Assembly: GCA_023254955.1 (NCBI GenBank)
Contig: JALRKC010000027.1
Coordinates: 1-9,371 of the forward strand
From: Candidatus Nanopelagicales bacterium
GTDB taxonomy: Bacteria; Actinomycetota; Actinomycetes; S36-B12; UBA5976
Length of the DNA stretch: 9,371 nucleotides
Reading direction: 5' to 3'
The translations under genes and the position numbers were made by a program. Position 1 is the stretch's first letter. Each line of letters opens with the position of its first letter. Positions 5,992 to 9,371 of this stretch are shown piece by piece. The notes below the pieces were generated by a model. It was not told the DNA's origin, did not search any database, and worked only from the letters and a program-made list of their open reading frames with translations.

Positions 5992-7287
5992 ATGAGTCAA
6001 GGTTGGAGCTTCGAAACTCGACAAATCCATGTTGGGCAATCTCCGGATTCACAAACTAACGCCAGAGCTTTGCCGATTTACCAAACAACTTCATATACCT
6101 TCCGCGATAGCAAGCATGCGGCAGATTTGTTTGCGTTGGCTGAGCCAGGCAACATCTACACCCGCATCATGAACCCAACACAAGCGGCAGTTGAAGAGCG
6201 CATTGCTTCGCTAGAAGGTGGAGTAGGTGCACTATTACTTGCTTCAGGTCAAGCTGCTGAAACTTATGCGATTTTGAATTTGGCTGAAGCCGGAGATCAC
6301 ATCGTTTCATCTCCCGCGCTTTATGGTGGAACCTACAACCTCTTTCATCACACTTTGCCAAAGTACGGCATTGAAGTTACCTTCGTTGATGATCCAGGTG
6401 ATATCGAATCTTGGAAGAAGGCAATTCGCCCCAACACCAAGGCTTTTTATGCAGAAAGTATCGCAAATCCAAAGAATGAGATTTTAGATATTTCTGCAGT
6501 TGCAGATGTTGCCCATGACGCAGGCGTTCCGTTAATTATTGACAACACTGTAGCCACACCATTTTTGATTCGTCCGTTTGAACACGGCGCAGACATTGTG
6601 GTGCATTCGGTTACTAAATACATCGGAGGCCATGGAACATCCATCGCTGGTGCGATCGTGGATAGTGGAAAATTCAATTGGGCTAAAGATCCCAAGAAGT
6701 ACCCGCAATACAACACTCCAGACCCTTCGTATCACGGGTTGGTTTATGCCGAAGCACTTGGCGAATTGGCTTACATTTTGCGCGCAAGAATTGTCTTACT
6801 GCGCGACTTAGGCGCCGCCATTTCACCTTTTAATGCTTTCTTAATCTCACAAGGATTAGAGACTTTGTCTTTGCGCATGGAACGACATATTCAAAATGCC
6901 AAGGCAGTAGCTGAATGGCTAACCACGAGAGATGAAGTTGACCAGGTGCACTATGCCGGCTTGCCAGATAGCAAATGGCATGCCCTTGGCAAAAAATATG
7001 CGCCATTAGGCACTGGCGCAGTTCTGTCATTTGAAATCAAAGGCGGAGTTGAAGCTGGTAAAAAGTTTGTTGATGCTCTGGAGTTACATTCTCACGTAGC
7101 CAATATCGGCGATGTGCGTTCACTAGTAATTCACCCAGCTTCCACAACTCACTCGCAATTAACTCCAGATGAGCAATTAGCCGCTGGTGTTACCCCTGGT
7201 TTGGTGCGTTTAGCAGTGGGCCTTGAGAACATTAACGACATTTTGGCAGATCTTGATGCTGGCTTTAGAGCCGCAAAGGGAGCTTAA
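5992..7287 (+). CDS. metY: O-acetylhomoserine sulfhydrylase (aminocarboxypropyltransferase)
   Basis: This is a cytosolic PLP enzyme of the Cys/Met metabolism family that converts O-acetyl-L-homoserine plus sulfide to homocysteine and acetate, the direct sulfhydrylation route to methionine. The 431-residue length is normal. The N-terminus has the MetY-type opening [12 protein letters not shown] and [15 protein letters not shown]-phosphate contacts are Y56 and R58 in YTRIMNPT, with the SGQAAE loop further on. The cofactor aspartate is D184 in DNTVATPF, and the Schiff-base lysine is K209 in [11 protein letters not shown]. The C-terminal half has [22 protein letters not shown]. The long insert around [15 protein letters not shown] is typical of MetY rather than MetB or MetC. 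It lies downstream of a SAM-IV riboswitch and 7 nt upstream of metX, so repression by SAM is expected. Start ATG has a good ribosome site. Confidence 0.95.
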   Translation: MSQGWSFETRQIHVGQSPDSQTNARALPIYQTTSYTFRDSKHAADLFALAEPGNIYTRIMNPTQAAVEERIASLEGGVGALLLASGQAAETYAILNLAEAGDHIVSSPALYGGTYNLFHHTLPKYGIEVTFVDDPGDIESWKKAIRPNTKAFYAESIANPKNEILDISAVADVAHDAGVPLIIDNTVATPFLIRPFEHGADIVVHSVTKYIGGHGTSIAGAIVDSGKFNWAKDPKKYPQYNTPDPSYHGLVYAEALGELAYILRARIVLLRDLGAAISPFNAFLISQGLETLSLRMERHIQNAKAVAEWLTTRDEVDQVHYAGLPDSKWHALGKKYAPLGTGAVLSFEIKGGVEAGKKFVDALELHSHVANIGDVRSLVIHPASTTHSQLTPDEQLAAGVTPGLVRLAVGLENINDILADLDAGFRAAKGA

Positions 7288-7294
7288 AACTTAA

Positions 7295-8440
7295 ATGCCG
7301 ATTGATTACACAACTCCACCTCCTGCAAGCGGCGCTTGGCAGGAAGGCGGAGCTGTGGGCAGTAGAAAGTTTGCTCACTTTGAAAACTTCAAACTTGAAA
7401 ACGGTTTTGTTTTTGAAAAATTAACTGTTGCTTATGAAACTTGGGGGGAATTAAATCCAAATAAAACTAATGCGATTTATGTAGCTCACGCATTAACTGG
7501 CGATTCCCATGTAGCAGGGGAAGCGAGCGATGGGCACCTAACTCCGGGTTGGTGGGATGGCTTAATTGGCGAGGGAAAAGTCATTGACCCTGAAGAATGG
7601 TTTGTAGTTTGTGCAAATGTTTTAGGCGGATGCCAAGGGACCACTGGGCCGGCAAGTATTTCTCCTGATGGGAAACCCTGGGGTAGTAGGTTTCCGCAAA
7701 TTACCGTAAATGATCAAGTGCGAGTAGAAAAGTTACTGGCTGATTATTTAAGTATAGAAAAGTTTGCCCTGATCATGGGTGGGTCAATGGGCGGCATGAG
7801 AGTTTTAGAGTGGGCAGTCGAATTCCCAGAAAATTTAGAAAGCGCTTTTGTTATCGCAACGAGCGCAGCAGCTAGTGCTGATCAAATTGCTACTCAATCT
7901 GCGCAAATAGATGCGATTCGCTCTGATCTAAACTTTGCCAATGGCGATTATTACGACAGAGCGCCCGGCTCTGGCCCACATGTCGGTTTGGGTTTGGCAA
8001 GAAAATTTGCCCACTTAACTTATCGATCTGAAGCAGAGCTTGATGCTCGCTTTGGGCGAAGCCCCCAAGAAGGCATGAATAACAAATTTGCTGTGGAATC
8101 TTATTTAGATCATCACGCAAACAAACTTGCTCGCCGTTTTGATGCTAATAGTTACATTGTTTTAACTGATGCGATGAGTACCTTTGATATTGGTAAAAAT
8201 CGTGGAGGCATCGCTAAGGCACTTTCTTACATCAAGGCAGACTTTTTTGTCGCTGGCATAGATACTGATCGGCTTTACCCAGTTAGACAACAACATGAAT
8301 TAGCCCATTTGATTCCAACGGCGAACTCGCTTGAGGTTATAAAAAGCGAATTTGGCCATGATGGATTTTTGCTAGAAACTGAGCAAGTCTCCAGTGTGGT
8401 TGAAAAAGCGCTAATAGCCCTGCGCCAAAAGGCAAATTGA
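7295..8440 (+). CDS. metX: Homoserine O-acetyltransferase (alpha/beta hydrolase fold)
   Basis: MetX transfers the acetyl group of acetyl-CoA to L-homoserine, giving the substrate of the adjacent MetY. The 381-residue protein has the usual MetX landmarks: LTVAYETWGELN, AHALTGDSHVAG, GWWDGLIGEGKVIDPEEWF, and ANVLGGCQGTTGP. The nucleophile elbow is GGSMGGMRVLEW with S164. The remaining triad members are probably D325 in DTDRLYP and H355 in FGHDGF. Some MetX-fold enzymes use succinyl-CoA instead. Pairing with MetY makes acetyl the likely donor, but specificity was not tested. The ATG lies 7 nt after the metY stop. The ribosome site GGGAG (7278-7282), inside the end of metY, is about 12 nt away, slightly long. 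No promoter is seen between the two genes, so both depend on the riboswitch transcript. Confidence 0.95.
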   Translation: MPIDYTTPPPASGAWQEGGAVGSRKFAHFENFKLENGFVFEKLTVAYETWGELNPNKTNAIYVAHALTGDSHVAGEASDGHLTPGWWDGLIGEGKVIDPEEWFVVCANVLGGCQGTTGPASISPDGKPWGSRFPQITVNDQVRVEKLLADYLSIEKFALIMGGSMGGMRVLEWAVEFPENLESAFVIATSAAASADQIATQSAQIDAIRSDLNFANGDYYDRAPGSGPHVGLGLARKFAHLTYRSEAELDARFGRSPQEGMNNKFAVESYLDHHANKLARRFDANSYIVLTDAMSTFDIGKNRGGIAKALSYIKADFFVAGIDTDRLYPVRQQHELAHLIPTANSLEVIKSEFGHDGFLLETEQVSSVVEKALIALRQKAN

Positions 8441-8475
8441 TAAAAACTTTTAAGGCTTTTTTGAGTCTAAATTAA

Positions 8476-9240
8476 GTGCTCAACATATTTTTAACGGCAT
8501 TAATTCTCTTACCGACCGAAACTAGCGTGGTAGCTGATTCAGAGTTACAAGGCTGGCGGGTAGCAGGTCAAATGTATTTAGATGAGACTTTTACCGGTAG
8601 TGAAACCACAAAGCGAGTCGCTGCCACTTGTCAAAACTGTAAATGGCTAGTAACCAACTACTGCAAAAGAGATAATCCGTTTCAGCAAATAAATAGTTGT
8701 GATCTTCCGGTATTAGGTTGTGAAACTGATTTGGGTAACGGGGTGAAGCATCGTATTTGGCGCCAGGTGACAGTTGACGAAGATTGGCAAGATGTGGGTG
8801 TTGTTTGTATTACGCCTAAAGGTCCGGTAACTCCAAGAGTAGTAAGTGAAGTCATTCGAGAAGAAGCAGTAATTTTTTTGCCTGCCTTGAATCCAACTAG
8901 TAGCCCGAAGAGTCAAGCATTGGTTAAGTTGCCGGTTCATTTTTCTACAAATCAGCCAACTCGTTTTGGGCCAAAAATAGTTAATGTTGCTGGTTTTGAA
9001 GTTTTATTAACTGCGTATCCAACCTGGGTTTGGAGTTTTCAAGATCAGCAGGTAATTACAAAAAATCAGCAAATTTCTCATACTTGGAATAAATCTGGTC
9101 GCTACCTGGTTTCAGTGAATGCCATGTGGGATGCAGATTGGCAGATTTTAGGCTCGAGTCAGCGACCGGCGCCAAATTTGGAGCAACGATCGAATTTTTA
9201 TCTGCAATTAAGACCTGCTTGGGGGCAGCTGACCCGCTAA
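8476..9240 (+). CDS. Putative exported six-cysteine protein with degenerate PKD-like domain
   Basis: This is a 254-residue protein of unknown function. It opens with a hydrophobic stretch (LNIFLTALILLP) resembling a signal sequence but with no positive charge before it. Six cysteines (C52, C55, C63, C75, C82, C111) cluster in the first half, which suggests disulfides outside the membrane. The second half, from about residue 155, resembles the C-terminal part of secreted actinobacterial PKD proteins: ALVKLPVHFST, then a strand ending YPTWVWSFQDQ (W186, D190), then HTWNKSGRYLVSV, a PKD-type closing strand. The PKD hallmark WxFGDG is changed to WSFQDQ. The start is uncertain: GTG 8476 follows an in-frame TAA at 8473-8475 and has no ribosome site. 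It is 35 bp after metX, without a clear terminator between, so it may be co-transcribed, though no methionine role is implied. Confidence 0.6.
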   Translation: MLNIFLTALILLPTETSVVADSELQGWRVAGQMYLDETFTGSETTKRVAATCQNCKWLVTNYCKRDNPFQQINSCDLPVLGCETDLGNGVKHRIWRQVTVDEDWQDVGVVCITPKGPVTPRVVSEVIREEAVIFLPALNPTSSPKSQALVKLPVHFSTNQPTRFGPKIVNVAGFEVLLTAYPTWVWSFQDQQVITKNQQISHTWNKSGRYLVSVNAMWDADWQILGSSQRPAPNLEQRSNFYLQLRPAWGQLTR

Positions 9241-9259
9241 AGGTGCAAGATTTGCGCCT
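9241..9259 (+). other. Short hairpin immediately after the stop codon
   Basis: AGGTGCAA (9241-9248) pairs with TTGCGCCT (9252-9259) over eight pairs with one G-U and a GAT loop. It begins at the first base after the stop of the PKD-like gene and is not followed by a U-run. It may protect the mRNA 3' end ahead of the true terminator. Confidence 0.5.
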
Positions 9260-9278
9260 CATGCAAGAATAACCCCAC

Positions 9279-9303
9279 GACCTGCCGATTTGACAGGTCT
9301 TTT
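9279..9303 (+). terminator. Rho-independent terminator
   Basis: GACCTG (9279-9284) pairs perfectly with CAGGTC (9294-9299) around a 9-nt loop and runs directly into TTTT (9300-9303). This GC-rich stem plus U-run closes transcription after the PKD-like gene, and by extension possibly the metYX transcript. Confidence 0.75.
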
Positions 9304-9337
9304 CGTACGTGACGAGTTGGAAGGCTTTTAATTTAAA

Positions 9338-9371
9338 GTGGCTAAAACAATAGAAAAACCAAAACCGAAGG
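9338..9371 (+). CDS. Possible start of next gene, cut by window edge
   Basis: A GTG at 9338 opens a frame of 11 complete codons reading MAKTIEKPKPK to the window edge. The lysine- and proline-rich beginning resembles unstructured N-termini of several nucleic-acid-binding proteins, but it is too short to name. A purine-rich GGAAGG (9319-9324) lies about 13 nt upstream, rather far for a ribosome site. It follows the terminator, so it would need its own promoter. Confidence 0.4.
   Translation, partial: MAKTIEKPKPK

Noticed and set aside
8441..8475. Terminator after metX at the T6 run (8457-8462)
   Set aside because: No stable stem precedes the T-run; only weak A/T pairing is possible, so termination is not supported.
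1..9371. Mobile element, defence system or CRISPR
   Set aside because: No transposase, integrase, long terminal repeats, repeat-spacer arrays or defence-type domains were seen; the genes are housekeeping with uniform base usage.

Overview
The window looks like a chromosomal core-gene segment of a low-G+C, streamlined actinobacterium, most plausibly of the freshwater acI / Nanopelagicales type. Three things support this: a SAM-IV riboswitch and a DUF4192 protein, both typical of Actinobacteria; AT-rich codon usage unlike most Actinobacteria; and very tight packing with short or overlapping gene junctions. The taxonomic placement is inferred, not read directly. All recognisable genes are on the + strand. 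I see no transposase, integrase, CRISPR array, tRNA or rRNA.

Region 1 (1-4081) is a three-gene overlapping cluster: the 3' part of hflX (ribosome-associated GTPase, cut by the left edge), a DinG/XPD-type iron-sulfur DNA helicase that starts in an ATGA overlap, and a YbhN/UPF0104-like polytopic membrane protein that starts at a TTG inside the helicase gene. Region 2 (4082-5685) holds a GreA/GreB-family transcript cleavage factor with its own promoter-like sequence and strong ribosome binding site, a short spacer with two DnaA-box-like 9-mers, and a DUF4192 protein of unknown function.

Region 3 (5686-8440) is a methionine biosynthesis unit. A SAM-IV riboswitch aptamer (about 5711-5820) is followed by an unusually long structured leader of about 170 nt with two further strong hairpins, then metY (O-acetylhomoserine sulfhydrylase) and metX (homoserine O-acetyltransferase) 7 nt apart. 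The expected logic is that MetX activates homoserine, MetY puts sulfide onto the product to give homocysteine, and high SAM shuts the pair off through the leader RNA.

Region 4 (8441-9371) holds a probably exported six-cysteine protein with a degenerate PKD-like domain, two successive hairpins of which the second is a good intrinsic terminator, and the possible first codons of another gene at the right edge.

The protein-coding content is mostly ordinary housekeeping. The most interesting part is the metYX leader, whose layout beyond the aptamer is not explained by the standard SAM-IV fold. I do not see evidence for a new multi-gene system.
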